Positions 8,594-16,166 of a stretch of 47,153 nt of DNA are shown here, one piece after another. Every line of letters starts with the position of its first letter. Position 1 is the first letter of the stretch. The stretch covers positions 1 to 47,153 of the forward strand of contig DJXI01000061.1 in assembly GCA_002449695.1 (NCBI GenBank), in the 5' to 3' direction. The translations under genes and the position numbers were made by a program. Below the pieces are notes generated by a model. The model did not search any database, was not told the origin of the DNA, and saw nothing but the letters and a program-made list of their open reading frames with translations. The stretch is from Verrucomicrobia bacterium UBA7008 (GTDB lineage: Bacteria; Verrucomicrobiota; Kiritimatiellia; RFP12; UBA1067).

Positions 8594-9691
8594 ATGAAAT
8601 TCATCATCGCACGCTCGAAGTTCCTTGAAGGGTTGAAGGCCGTTCAGAATATCGTCGCCGGCAAGGGGACGCTGCCGATTCTCAACAACGTCATGATCAA
8701 CGCCACCGGACATGAGCTGACGATGACAACCACGGATCTCGACATCTCGATCACGTGCGCGGTCGCGTGCGATGTGGCGGAGGCGGGTGCCTCGACGCTG
8801 CCGGTGAAGCTGCTCGCGAACCTCGTCTCAAAGGCTGGCGAAGGCGAGATCGAGGTTGAAACGGACGCGCGCGAACAGGCGACGATCGTCGCGGGCACCG
8901 CCAAGTACAAGCTCGCCGGTCTGCCCGAACATGAATTTCCGCGTCTGCCCAAGGATGACGAGGCGGCCGTCTATTCGCTGCCGCAGCAGACGCTGCGTGA
9001 AATGTTCCGCAAGACGTCCTATGCCGCGTCGCAGGATGATACGCGCCGCACGCTGAAGGGCGTCCTCATGTCGTTCAAGGATTCAAAGCTGACGATGGTC
9101 GCGACGGACGGCCGCCGCCTGGCGCTCGTTGAAAACGAAATCGAGTTTCCGAAGGACGCCGAGCGTGACATCGTCCTGCCGTTCAAGGCGGTGCAGGAAC
9201 TTCAGCGTTCACTGACGACCGGCGACGCGAATGTCGAGATCATGGTTCAGAAGAGCCAGATCTGCTTCAAGCTCGGTTCGGTCATGATCTATTCGAAACT
9301 TGTCGACGAAGTCTATCCGAACTACACGCAAGTCATTCCGCGCGAGTGCGCCGAGACGATCACCGTCGACCGCCAGGGCCTTCTCGACGCGCTGGACCGC
9401 GCGAGCGTCATGACGATGGACGAGGCGCATTCGACGAAGCTCATCTTCGAAGGCAACCGGTTGATCGTCACGTCCGCCGCCAGCGACATCGGCGAGGCGA
9501 AGGACGAAGTCAACATCAAGTACGCGGGTGAAAAGCTGGAGATTCTCTTCAACCCGAACTATGTGATGGACTGCCTCAAGGCCATCGACGACGACGAGGT
9601 CATCATCAACCTCAACGACGGTCATTCGCCGGCCGTCATCAAATGCTCGATTCCGTTCCTCTACGTGCTGATGCCGCTGCGCATCAACTAA
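8594..9691 (+). CDS. dnaN: DnaN, DNA polymerase III beta sliding clamp
   Basis: 365 residues, the usual clamp length. The clamp encircles DNA and tethers Pol III and partners. Typical features are the N-terminal MKFIIARSKFLEGL, TLPILNNV, ATDGRRLALVE in the second domain, and the C-terminal FNPNYVMDCLKAI and YVLMPLRIN. An AGAGG ribosome-binding site precedes the ATG. It follows dnaA in the classic order, with its own promoter at about 8546. Confidence 0.97.
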   Translation: MKFIIARSKFLEGLKAVQNIVAGKGTLPILNNVMINATGHELTMTTTDLDISITCAVACDVAEAGASTLPVKLLANLVSKAGEGEIEVETDAREQATIVAGTAKYKLAGLPEHEFPRLPKDDEAAVYSLPQQTLREMFRKTSYAASQDDTRRTLKGVLMSFKDSKLTMVATDGRRLALVENEIEFPKDAERDIVLPFKAVQELQRSLTTGDANVEIMVQKSQICFKLGSVMIYSKLVDEVYPNYTQVIPRECAETITVDRQGLLDALDRASVMTMDEAHSTKLIFEGNRLIVTSAASDIGEAKDEVNIKYAGEKLEILFNPNYVMDCLKAIDDDEVIINLNDGHSPAVIKCSIPFLYVLMPLRIN

Positions 9692-9705
9692 GTTTTTCTG
9701 CGGCA

Positions 9706-10968
9706 ATGAGAATCTGGACGGACAGAAGCTACCCGATCATCGTCTCCTGCGCGAAGGAACTGTCGCGCTGGACGGAGATTGAAGTGCGCGATCTCGGCTA
9801 CAAGCCGATCGAAGTGACGGAAAACACGGTTGTCGTGCGCGGCGGCATGCGCGACGTGATGAAGCTCAACCTTTATCTGCGCACCGCCCACCGCGTGCTC
9901 GTGCCGCTCCTGCGCGCGGACTGCCGCAACATCCGCGACCTCTATGAGCTGGCGGTCTCGATCGACTGGGAAAATCTGATCGAGGCGGACGGCTACTTTT
10001 CGGTTTCATCCATCGTTCACAACTACACGATCCGCGACACGCGCCTGCCGTCGCTCTACACGAAGGACGCGATCGCCGACCGCATGCGCGAGAAGTGCCA
10101 ACGCCGTCCCGACTCGGGCGGCGAGAACCACGGCGCGGCCGTTTTCGTCTACTGGGAGCGCGACGAGGTCATCATCTATCTCGATACGTCGGGCGAGCCG
10201 CTGTCCAAGCGCGGCTACCGCAAGATCCCCGGTTCCGCGCCGATGCAGGAGACGCTCGCGGCGGCGTGCATCATGGCGCTGCACTGGGATCGCAGGACGC
10301 CGTTCATCTCGCCGATGTGCGGCAGCGGCACGCCGGCGATCGAAGCCGTGATGATGGCCGCGAACAAGGCGCCGGGTTTGCTCAAGGGACACTTCGCCTT
10401 CCAGTCCATCAAGGACTACCGGCGCATCATCCCCGGCGAAGCGGCCCCGCGCGTGGCCCCGCGCCAGCACATGGGCGCGACGCCGGAGCAGATCTGGAAG
10501 GAGCTCGTTCTGGACGCGAAAGAGCAGGAGAACTTCACGGATCTGCCGAAGGTCATCGCGACCGACATTTCGCCCGACGCGGTCGAAAACGCGCACACCA
10601 ATGCCATCGCGGCCGGTGTCGCGCCCTACATCGATTTCAAGGCGTGCGATTTTGCCGAGACGCCGATCCCGGATGTCGCCGCGCCGTCCGGTCGGTCGAA
10701 GGGCGTCGTGTTTTTCAATCCGGAATACGGCATCCGTCTGGGCACACCCGAGGAGCTGGCGCCGATCTACGAGCGCATCGGAACGTTTCTTCACGAAAAA
10801 TGCGCAGGCTACACGGGCGGCCTCATCACCGGCAACCCGGACCTCGCGCGCCTCGTCAATCTCTACTACAAAACTCGCGTGCCGTTCTTCAACGGGCCGA
10901 TCGACTGCCGGCTCTTCGTGTATCCGGGCTGCGAGCTGAAAGGACAAAATGAGTCAGCAAGCGTTTGA
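9706..10968 (+). CDS. RlmL-type 23S rRNA guanine-N2 methyltransferase family protein
   Basis: 420 residues. The N-terminus has a THUMP-like segment (about 40-150), as in RlmL/YcbY proteins of COG0116, followed by a Rossmann methyltransferase domain. The SAM motif I region is SPMCGSGTPAIEA near residue 201. An acidic VIATDISPDAVENA follows near residue 285. The catalytic (N/D)PP(Y/F) motif appears as FFNPEYG near residue 336, with Glu in place of the second Pro. Likely role: methylation of 23S rRNA (guanine N2). It starts 14 bp after dnaN. The ATG at 9706 matches family starts; an in-frame ATG at 9643 lies inside dnaN. Confidence 0.82.
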   Translation: MRIWTDRSYPIIVSCAKELSRWTEIEVRDLGYKPIEVTENTVVVRGGMRDVMKLNLYLRTAHRVLVPLLRADCRNIRDLYELAVSIDWENLIEADGYFSVSSIVHNYTIRDTRLPSLYTKDAIADRMREKCQRRPDSGGENHGAAVFVYWERDEVIIYLDTSGEPLSKRGYRKIPGSAPMQETLAAACIMALHWDRRTPFISPMCGSGTPAIEAVMMAANKAPGLLKGHFAFQSIKDYRRIIPGEAAPRVAPRQHMGATPEQIWKELVLDAKEQENFTDLPKVIATDISPDAVENAHTNAIAAGVAPYIDFKACDFAETPIPDVAAPSGRSKGVVFFNPEYGIRLGTPEELAPIYERIGTFLHEKCAGYTGGLITGNPDLARLVNLYYKTRVPFFNGPIDCRLFVYPGCELKGQNESASV

Positions 10969-11629
10969 CATAAACGAGTTCATCGAAAAGCCCCAGCCGC
11001 CGCCCGCGCCAGTCGCGGACAAGACGGCTGAGCCCGCCGCTGCGGACGAGCCGCCGGAACTGGATGTGCAGAAGGCGGTTGTCGAGGAGCTGGCCGCCGA
11101 GAAGGTGGAACTTCACGAGCAGGTCGCCGCGCGCGAATCGGAACTGGCGGCGCGTGAATCGGAGCTGGCCGCGCTCAAGGCGCAGGTCGCCGTCCTGAAG
11201 AGCGAAAACGCCAAGCTGTGCGCGGAAGCCGAATCGCTTCAGGCCCGCCTCGATGCGCGTCTCGCGCACGAACTGGACCAGCAGGAGCGCAACCCCAATT
11301 CGCTCGCGCTCCTTGACCGTGAAGTCGAACTGCCCGACCGATTCCCCGGCGAGACGCGCGACCATGTGCTGGAGGTCATCCGTGCCGCGCGCGACGAAGC
11401 CGAGCGCGAGGGCCGCGTGCGCCGCGCCCAGGTTCTGGAGGCGGTGCTCGTCGCGAACGAGCCGAGCGGCAATCTCGCGGCGCGCCGTGCGGAAGTGACG
11501 AAACTCTTTTCCGAGAACGGCAATATCGTCAACGGCACCGTCCTCGCGCGGTTGCAGGAGCTTGAAATTTCGCACAAGAACGGCGAAGAGTATCTCCTGC
11601 CGTCTGAAATTATCAAGCGCGCGTTCTGA
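10949..11629 (+). CDS. Coiled-coil protein of unknown function
   Basis: 226 residues. It overlaps the end of the methyltransferase gene by 20 bp and has a good ribosome-binding site (AAAGGA), suggesting translational coupling. A Pro/Ala-rich N-terminus (to about 40) is followed by heptad-rich coiled coil (about 40-110; repeats ARESELA and KAQVAVLKSE). The C-terminal half is charged and globular-looking (ELPDRFPGETRDHVLEVIRAAR, then NGNIVNGTVLARLQELEISH). No membrane segment or known motif. Its position straight after dnaN and before a DnaA-box cluster invites, but does not prove, a chromosome-related role. Confidence 0.75.
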   Translation: MSQQAFDINEFIEKPQPPPAPVADKTAEPAAADEPPELDVQKAVVEELAAEKVELHEQVAARESELAARESELAALKAQVAVLKSENAKLCAEAESLQARLDARLAHELDQQERNPNSLALLDREVELPDRFPGETRDHVLEVIRAARDEAEREGRVRRAQVLEAVLVANEPSGNLAARRAEVTKLFSENGNIVNGTVLARLQELEISHKNGEEYLLPSEIIKRAF

Positions 11630-11734
11630 TTATCAACTCACTTATCAACTTATAAACAAAAACAACATCTTATTTATGAACTTATCAACAGAAATATCAA
11701 CTCACAGTAAATAAGTTTATAATTAAGTTGATAA
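11630..11734. promoter_or_regulatory. Cluster of five DnaA-box-like sites over the HTH gene promoter
   Basis: About 105 bp of AT-rich DNA holds TTATCAACT (11630-11638), TTATCAACT (11642-11650), TTATCAACA (11682-11690), ATATCAACT (11694-11702) and AGTTGATAA (11726-11734, reverse of TTATCAACT). A -10 TATAAT lies at 11718-11723, between the last two. This is the densest group in the window and could be DnaA regulation, titration or an origin element. Confidence 0.6.
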
Positions 11735-11738
11735 AGCC

Positions 11739-12251
11739 ATGATTCATCTCGATCCAAAATTCTGTTTCAGCATCCGGGACGCGCGCAAGGCGGCGCGGCT
11801 CTCGCAAAGCGAATTGGCGGCGGAAGTCGGCTGCAAGCAATCGGCCCTGTCGATGTTCGAGCAGGGGGCCGGCACCAAGCTCAACGACGAAGTCGTCCAG
11901 CGCCTGGCGGCCAAGTTTTCAATCAAGCTGCCGTCGGCGGACGCGTCTGCGGCGGAATCACCCGACATGCCGCCCGCGGCACTTCTGCCGCGCCCGCTGC
12001 CGAACGCGCCCGTTGACCGCCGCGGCTTCTGCCCGAACGTCCACTGTCCCTCGCACCGCGTCTACGAGGTGGACGGTCGAACGTTTCTCAAACCCGACCG
12101 CGCAGCGCAGGATCCCGTGGGCGGCCGCTTCTGCGCGGTCTGCGGCGAAATTCTCGAGCATGTGTGTCCGACGTGCGGCGGCCCGCTGCACGACGGCGCG
12201 GTCTGTTCCTTCTGCGGTTCGCCCTATCTGGCGCTCGCCAATAATTTTTAA
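11739..12251 (+). CDS. HTH (XRE-like) protein with C-terminal zinc ribbons
   Basis: 170 residues. Residues 8-62 form an XRE/Cro-type helix-turn-helix (IRDARKAARLSQSELAAEVG, then QSALSMFEQGAG). After a Pro/Ala linker the C-terminal half has paired cysteines: CPNVHCPSH, CAVCG, CPTCG and CSFCG, consistent with one or two zinc ribbons. Likely a DNA-binding regulator; targets unknown. The -10 (11718-11723) and five DnaA-box-like sites immediately precede the ATG, with no strong ribosome-binding site. It may therefore be regulated by DnaA or by itself. Confidence 0.8.
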   Translation: MIHLDPKFCFSIRDARKAARLSQSELAAEVGCKQSALSMFEQGAGTKLNDEVVQRLAAKFSIKLPSADASAAESPDMPPAALLPRPLPNAPVDRRGFCPNVHCPSHRVYEVDGRTFLKPDRAAQDPVGGRFCAVCGEILEHVCPTCGGPLHDGAVCSFCGSPYLALANNF

Positions 12252-12260
12252 AATACCCCC

Positions 12261-12290
12261 TTGCGCGACGGCGGCCGGATATGATATACT
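12261..12290 (+). promoter_or_regulatory. Promoter of the tRNA-Asp/tRNA-Gln unit
   Basis: TTGCGC (12261-12266), 18-bp spacer, TATACT (12285-12290) with extended TGATATACT. It lies 21 bp upstream of tRNA-Asp. The same TTGCGC-N18-TATACT layout precedes tRNA-Thr/tuf and rplY. Confidence 0.75.
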
Positions 12291-12311
12291 ACTGTCACTT
12301 TTCGGAACTAC

Positions 12312-12388
12312 GGGGTTGTGGCGCAATTGGTTAGCGCACTGGACTGTCGATCCGGGGGTTGCGGGTTCGAGCCCCGTCGACCCCGCCA
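12312..12388 (+). tRNA. tRNA-Asp (GTC)
   Basis: Acceptor stem GGGGTTG/CGACCCC, anticodon stem CTGGA/TCCGG with loop CTGTCGA giving anticodon GTC, T-arm GCGGG-TTCGAGC-CCCGT, discriminator G and encoded CCA. Confidence 0.96.
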
Positions 12389-12408
12389 GTTCGAAAGGTA
12401 CGAGCGAT

Positions 12409-12482
12409 TGCCTCGTGGTGTAATGGTAGCACCGCAGATTCTGATTCTGCTTGTTGGGGTTCGAGTCCCTGCGAGGCAACCA
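12409..12482 (+). tRNA. tRNA-Gln (CTG)
   Basis: Acceptor TGCCTCG/CGAGGCA with discriminator A and encoded CCA. Anticodon arm GCAGA-TTCTGAT-TCTGC gives anticodon CTG. It follows tRNA-Asp by 20 bp and shares its promoter. Confidence 0.95.
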
Positions 12483-12487
12483 ACAAG

Positions 12488-12515
12488 AACCCCGCGAAGA
12501 GGGGTTTATTTTTTT
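12488..12515 (+). terminator. Rho-independent terminator after tRNA-Gln
   Basis: Stem AACCCC/GGGGTT with a 7-nt loop, then a T-rich run (TTTATTTTTTT). Confidence 0.8.
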
Positions 12516-12633
12516 ATATTCAACATGGACAACAGAAGAAAACAATTTTTCTGCTCAATCACCAAAGTTGTTTTTCTCCAGTTGTTTTCCTCCAAGTGAA
12601 CAGACGGACGGCGGGCGGCGTTAATCAAAAGGA

Positions 12634-13554
12634 ATGATGAAACGACAGACGAGCGCGCGCGGCGGTTTCACGCTGATTGAGATTCTGGCGGTGGTGATGA
12701 TTCTCACCCTCGTCGCCGTTCTCGCCGTCACACGCGTTGGCACGCTCGGCGCGCGCGCGCGCGTCACCGCCGCCGAAGCCGATCTCTCGGCGATCGGCGC
12801 GGCGATCACGGATGAAGCGGTCGGGTATTTGCGCGATTTCACCGGCATCCCCGGCTTCCATCCGTCCGAACTCCGCCTCGCGAATCTGCTCATCGCCACC
12901 AATCTCTACGGACTGACCGAAACGGCGGCGGACGCGGCGGCCGGCACATGGCCGCGCGGCGTGCGTGTGGACGACGCGGGACTCGGCGAGGGGCGGGGCG
13001 TCGCGCGGCCCGCCGATTTCACCACGTGGTCCGCGGTGCGCGACCGCGGCTGGCGCGGCCCCTACGTGCGCCACGCGACCGGCCGCTTTCCGGCGCGGGA
13101 CGACGTGCGCTTTGCGGGCGACGCGCCGTTTGGCGCGCGCGGCTTCTTTCCTGAACTGAGCAACCTCTACCTGCCGGACGATTTCCTGAATGAAAAGGAC
13201 GGCTGTTCCATCTACGGCTTCCCGGGCGAGCCGGCGATTCTGGATCCGTGGGGCAATCCCTACGTGCTCCAGGTACCGCCGCCGCAGGCGTTCAGCAACG
13301 ATGTCGCGAAGGTCTCGCCCGCCCTGCGCTGGCGCTATGCGCGCGTTGTCTCGGCGGGCGCGGACGGCATTCTTGAAACGCCCTGCTACAACGTCAATTC
13401 CACCAACAGGACGACATCGATCGCCTCGGCGCGCGACCGGCGGCTCGTGCGCCAGGCGGGACGGATCGACCGCGACGACTGCGCCGCGCGCGGTGACGAC
13501 CTCGTTCTGTTCCTCAACCGCAACGACATCGACGAAGGGGAGGATGACGAATGA
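12634..13554 (+). CDS. Type II secretion/type IV pilus pseudopilin, GspG-like (long)
   Basis: 306 residues. The prepilin peptidase site GG|FTLIE is at residues 10-16, with the conserved Glu at +5, followed by a hydrophobic helix (ILAVVMILTLVAVLAV). The GspG-type signature DPWGNPYVL, which in GspG helps form a calcium site, occurs around residue 208. The protein is about twice as long as ordinary GspG, so it may be a specialised pseudopilin. It overlaps the next pseudopilin by 4 bp (ATGA). The secretion ATPase and assembly proteins are 13 kb downstream. Confidence 0.85.
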   Translation: MMKRQTSARGGFTLIEILAVVMILTLVAVLAVTRVGTLGARARVTAAEADLSAIGAAITDEAVGYLRDFTGIPGFHPSELRLANLLIATNLYGLTETAADAAAGTWPRGVRVDDAGLGEGRGVARPADFTTWSAVRDRGWRGPYVRHATGRFPARDDVRFAGDAPFGARGFFPELSNLYLPDDFLNEKDGCSIYGFPGEPAILDPWGNPYVLQVPPPQAFSNDVAKVSPALRWRYARVVSAGADGILETPCYNVNSTNRTTSIASARDRRLVRQAGRIDRDDCAARGDDLVLFLNRNDIDEGEDDE

Positions 13555-14363
13555 AACGCGGCTTCACACTTATTGAAATGACGGTCGTGCTCGTCATTCT
13601 TGCGGCGCTGACGCACCTGGCCGTCCGCCAGCTGTCGCAGATGCGCGACGCGCGGCTCGAGACGGTCGCCGACCGCCAGCTCGAAGAAATCCGCGCGGCG
13701 GTCTATGCGCGCGCGAACGGCGAATCGACGGGCTTTTTGGCGGACATGGGGCGGTTGCCGCGTATCACCAACACGACGAATGCCACGCTGGAGGAGCTGT
13801 GGATTTGTCCCGCCGGTGCGCGCGACTTTGCGCTGCGGCCGGCCGTCAGCAACAATTTCAGCGTGGCGACGGCGGACATCGGCGCGCTGGAGGACGCAGA
13901 CGTGTATGTGCCGACCGGATGGCGCGGGCCGTACCTGCACATTCCGTTCGGGCGCGACGAGCTGCTCGATCCGTGGGGCAACCCGATGGTCGAGAAGGAC
14001 GCGGCGGGGCTGGCGCGGCTGACGGTCACCAACGGATGGATCACCGCCGTGTCGCATTATGGCGCGACGGGTCAGCGGCGCGGGAAGCGGACGCTGCCGC
14101 TCGCACCGCCGCAGGGGGAGACGAGCCGTCTTGTTATCACGTTTGCTGCGGCGGACGCGGCGGGTATGGTGACGTGCCGATGGTACGGCGCGGCGGACGG
14201 CTGGATTACCGGCGGTGTGACGAACGACGCGCCCCTCGCCAAGCCGATCATCTTTTCGGATCTCGCGCCTGGGCTGAAGGTCATCACGGATTCGCTGACC
14301 GGCACGGCGCGGTACATCGATCTTCGCCCCGGCGACAACCTTCTGCAGATCCCGCTCCCCTGA
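13551..14363 (+). CDS. Second pseudopilin, GspG-like
   Basis: 270 residues, starting MKRG|FTLIEMTVV with a short pre-sequence, the +5 Glu and a hydrophobic N-terminal helix. DPWGNPMV occurs near residue 142. The C-terminal half (about 160-270) is a beta-rich extension with no recognised domain. It begins on the ATGA overlap with the first pseudopilin, so the two are translationally coupled and may act together in one pseudopilus. Confidence 0.85.
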   Translation: MKRGFTLIEMTVVLVILAALTHLAVRQLSQMRDARLETVADRQLEEIRAAVYARANGESTGFLADMGRLPRITNTTNATLEELWICPAGARDFALRPAVSNNFSVATADIGALEDADVYVPTGWRGPYLHIPFGRDELLDPWGNPMVEKDAAGLARLTVTNGWITAVSHYGATGQRRGKRTLPLAPPQGETSRLVITFAAADAAGMVTCRWYGAADGWITGGVTNDAPLAKPIIFSDLAPGLKVITDSLTGTARYIDLRPGDNLLQIPLP

Positions 14364-14401
14364 TTCCGCCCCTCATCTTCCTCCCTCCCTCCACCTCCAG
14401 T

Positions 14402-14416
14402 GGGGAGCCACCCCAT
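14402..14416 (+). repeat. REP-like inverted repeat, left side of the transposase
   Basis: GGGGAGCCACCCCAT, itself a small hairpin (GGGG-AGCCA-CCCC). Its exact reverse complement occurs at 15848-15862 on the other side of the transposase. Confidence 0.7.
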
Positions 14417-14485
14417 TGTCACTTCGTTTTTCGCTGAATTTTTATTAGTTTTTCGCATTTAACGCGTTTCTTGCGAAATTCGCCC

Positions 14486-14514
14486 TTGCTTTTTCGAGCG
14501 GTTTATGAGATAAT
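14486..14514 (+). promoter_or_regulatory. Promoter upstream of the REP-associated transposase
   Basis: TTGCTT, 17-bp spacer, GATAAT with TG extension (TGAGATAAT). It is about 285 bp upstream of the transposase start. Confidence 0.6.
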
Positions 14515-14798
14515 ACATTCTGTTCCTCAGAATTGATTGCCGTCGGCGGGCGGCTACACGGGGGAACCGTTGTAACACTGCGGGTTTTAGCTTCAGGAGT
14601 CCATTAGGAGACCGGTGGGTCGGGGGTGAAGATCGGAGCCGCTGCAGTGCCGCGTTGCGCGAGAGCCGGCTGGCTCGCAGGTCGCCGAAGGGTGACGCCT
14701 AACGCGCGCGGATTGGCCCGGCATGGCCCATTCTGGATTGCCGAACGCGCGGCCGTGTGGCCGTGCGCATCCAGAAACACCAAGTGGAGGGCCAGATT

Positions 14799-15440
14799 AT
14801 GGCAAGGACGGCAAGAGTCAAGAGCAAAGGCGAGGGAACGGCGTATTATCACCTGATCTCGCGCGCCTGCAACAGGCAGTTCCTGTTCAGAAAAAATGCA
14901 CCGAAGGACAAGCTAGCGGAACTTGCGCGCAGGGCGGCTGAATTCAGCGGAATCCGACTGATCGCGTTCGCGATCATGGACAATCACTACCACATTCTTT
15001 GTGCGGTGACACGCTCTGCGAAACCGGTTTCGCAGGAAGAGATCATTCGTCGTATTGCCATCCTCAAAGGTGAGAAGGCGGCGACGGAACTGGCGGAGCG
15101 CTGGGACGGTCTTGCGGCGGCCGGCTTCACGGCAAGCCTTGACGCGGAGCTCGCGCGTTACCGTGCGCGGATGGATGACATCAGCGGGTTCATGAAGACG
15201 ATGAAGGAGCTTTTCGCGATCTGGTACAACCGCGAATACGGCTACAGCGGCAGCGTCTGGAGCGGGGCGTTCAAGTCGACATTCGTCGAGGGCGGTCGCC
15301 ATCTTGAATACTGCCGCCGGTACATCTTGATGAATCCCGTGCGAGCGGGGATCGTCGTGCAGGCGAGGGAATATCGTTGGGTATGGTGCGAAAACCCGGC
15401 CGAAACTGAAGTTTTCGCGGGGTGCCTCCCCAAAGGGTGA
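14799..15440 (+). pseudogene. REP-associated tyrosine transposase (Y1, IS200-like), truncated by tandem duplication
   Basis: 213 codons from the ATG at 14799, with ribosome-binding site GGAGG. RAYT proteins are single-strand-specific HUH nucleases that act on REP palindromes. The HUH motif is in MDNHYHIL, and GFMKTMKELFAIWYNREYG matches the catalytic-Tyr helix region. The tail SGSVWSGAFKSTFVEGG...RRYILMNPVRAGIV is typical. The frame ends early at CLPKG because a 167-bp tandem duplication (not a multiple of three) shifts the reading frame. Removing one copy restores one 280-codon ORF, 14799-15808. A truncated protein may still be made and its HUH core is intact. Confidence 0.85.
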
Positions 15441-15606
15441 AGTCGACATTCGTCGAGGGCGGTCGCCATCTTGAATACTGCCGCCGGTACATCTTGATGA
15501 ATCCCGTGCGAGCGGGGATCGTCGCGCAGGCGAGGGAATATCGTTGGGTATGGTGCGAAAACCCGGCCGAAACTGAAGTTTTCGCGGGGTGCCTCCCCAA
15601 AGGGTG
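15273..15606. repeat. 167-bp tandem duplication inside the transposase gene
   Basis: The unit at 15273-15439 is repeated at 15440-15606 with a single difference seen (GTCGTGCAG versus GTCGCGCAG). Each unit contains a REP-like GGGGTGCCTCCCC near its end (15419-15431 and 15586-15598). Confidence 0.92.
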
Positions 15607-15808
15607 GAGCGTGGCGGTACGAGTGGCGCAGGTCGGGGATGGAAAGCTATTTGGTAGCGAGGCGTTTGTGAAGGAATGGATCATCCGCCTAGGCGATAAG
15701 TTCCCCGCCGCATCGACGGGCGTGCATGCGGTCGGTTTGATCGGATTTTCGTCGCATGGATGGCGGCTGGCGAAGAAGGCGGAAAAGACGGCGGGATCTG
15801 AAAAGTGA
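15441..15808 (+). pseudogene. Detached C-terminal part of the REP-associated transposase
   Basis: This frame repeats KSTFVEGGRHLEYCRRYIL and then continues past the duplication into the original C-terminus (WSVAVRVAQVGDGKLFGSEAFVKEW and onward to a stop at 15808). The GSEAFV-like segment is usual near RAYT C-termini. It lacks its own start and is the displaced end of the upstream gene. Confidence 0.8.
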
Positions 15809-15847
15809 AAAGAAAAGACGGAAAGACGAGAGAAATGAATCAGCTAC

Positions 15848-15862
15848 ATGGGGTGGCTCCCC
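15848..15862 (-). repeat. REP-like inverted repeat, right side of the transposase
   Basis: ATGGGGTGGCTCCCC, the reverse complement of 14402-14416. The pair brackets about 1.46 kb holding the leader and the transposase. Confidence 0.7.
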
Positions 15863-16112
15863 TGGGTGGATAGTGTGAAAACGCGGATGGGGTGAATGAC
15901 GAAAAAGCACGAGGAAGGAGAGGTGGTGCCATGGGAAGTATGATCATGGAGGCCTGTATAGCCTTGACCGGACCGACACGATCGCTGATGAATGTGCGCA
16001 ATCTCGCGGCCCTGCTGAGGTCCCGCCTGCAGCGTTGGCTCTCATCACGTCCCTCCGGCGGAAAAATTCACCAAATTTTTACTGAGCATGAGTCATGCCC
16101 GCAGATTTATGA

Positions 16113-16118
16113 TATAAT
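16113..16118 (+). promoter_or_regulatory. Promoter -10 of the first giant secreted protein
   Basis: TATAAT within ATGATATAAT (extended -10). No good -35 is seen, which fits an extended -10 promoter. Confidence 0.55.
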
Positions 16119-16166
16119 GATCATAAGTAGAAACTGCGCCCTGAATTTTCAACAAGGTCACGAGAG

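Larger units (their letters stand above)
14364..14798. other. Intergenic region with promoter and unexplained structured leader
   Basis: 435 bp. Near the left is a REP-like GGGGAGCCACCCC (14402-14414). A promoter with TTGCTT (14486-14491), 17-bp spacer and GATAAT (14509-14514, extended TGAGATAAT) should start transcription near 14521. The 278 nt from there to the transposase ATG are GC-rich with several possible hairpins, for example GTCGCC-GAAG-GGTGAC near 14681-14697. I could not match it to tmRNA, RNase P RNA, SRP RNA or 6S RNA. It may be a long 5' leader or a small RNA. Confidence 0.45.
15809..16166. other. Intergenic region upstream of the first giant protein
   Basis: 358 bp without a convincing gene. 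It holds the right REP-like repeat (15848-15862), an AT palindrome AAAAATT-CACCA-AATTTTT (16062-16080), and an extended -10 TGATATAAT (TATAAT 16113-16118) that should give a leader of about 42 nt for the gene at 16167. Confidence 0.55.

Noticed and set aside
14521..14798. Possible tmRNA, SRP RNA, RNase P RNA or 6S RNA.
   Set aside because: None of the diagnostic cores (tmRNA tRNA-like ends, the SRP GGAAG-type loop, the RNase P GAGGAAAGTCC segment, the 6S bubble) could be found; left as unidentified.
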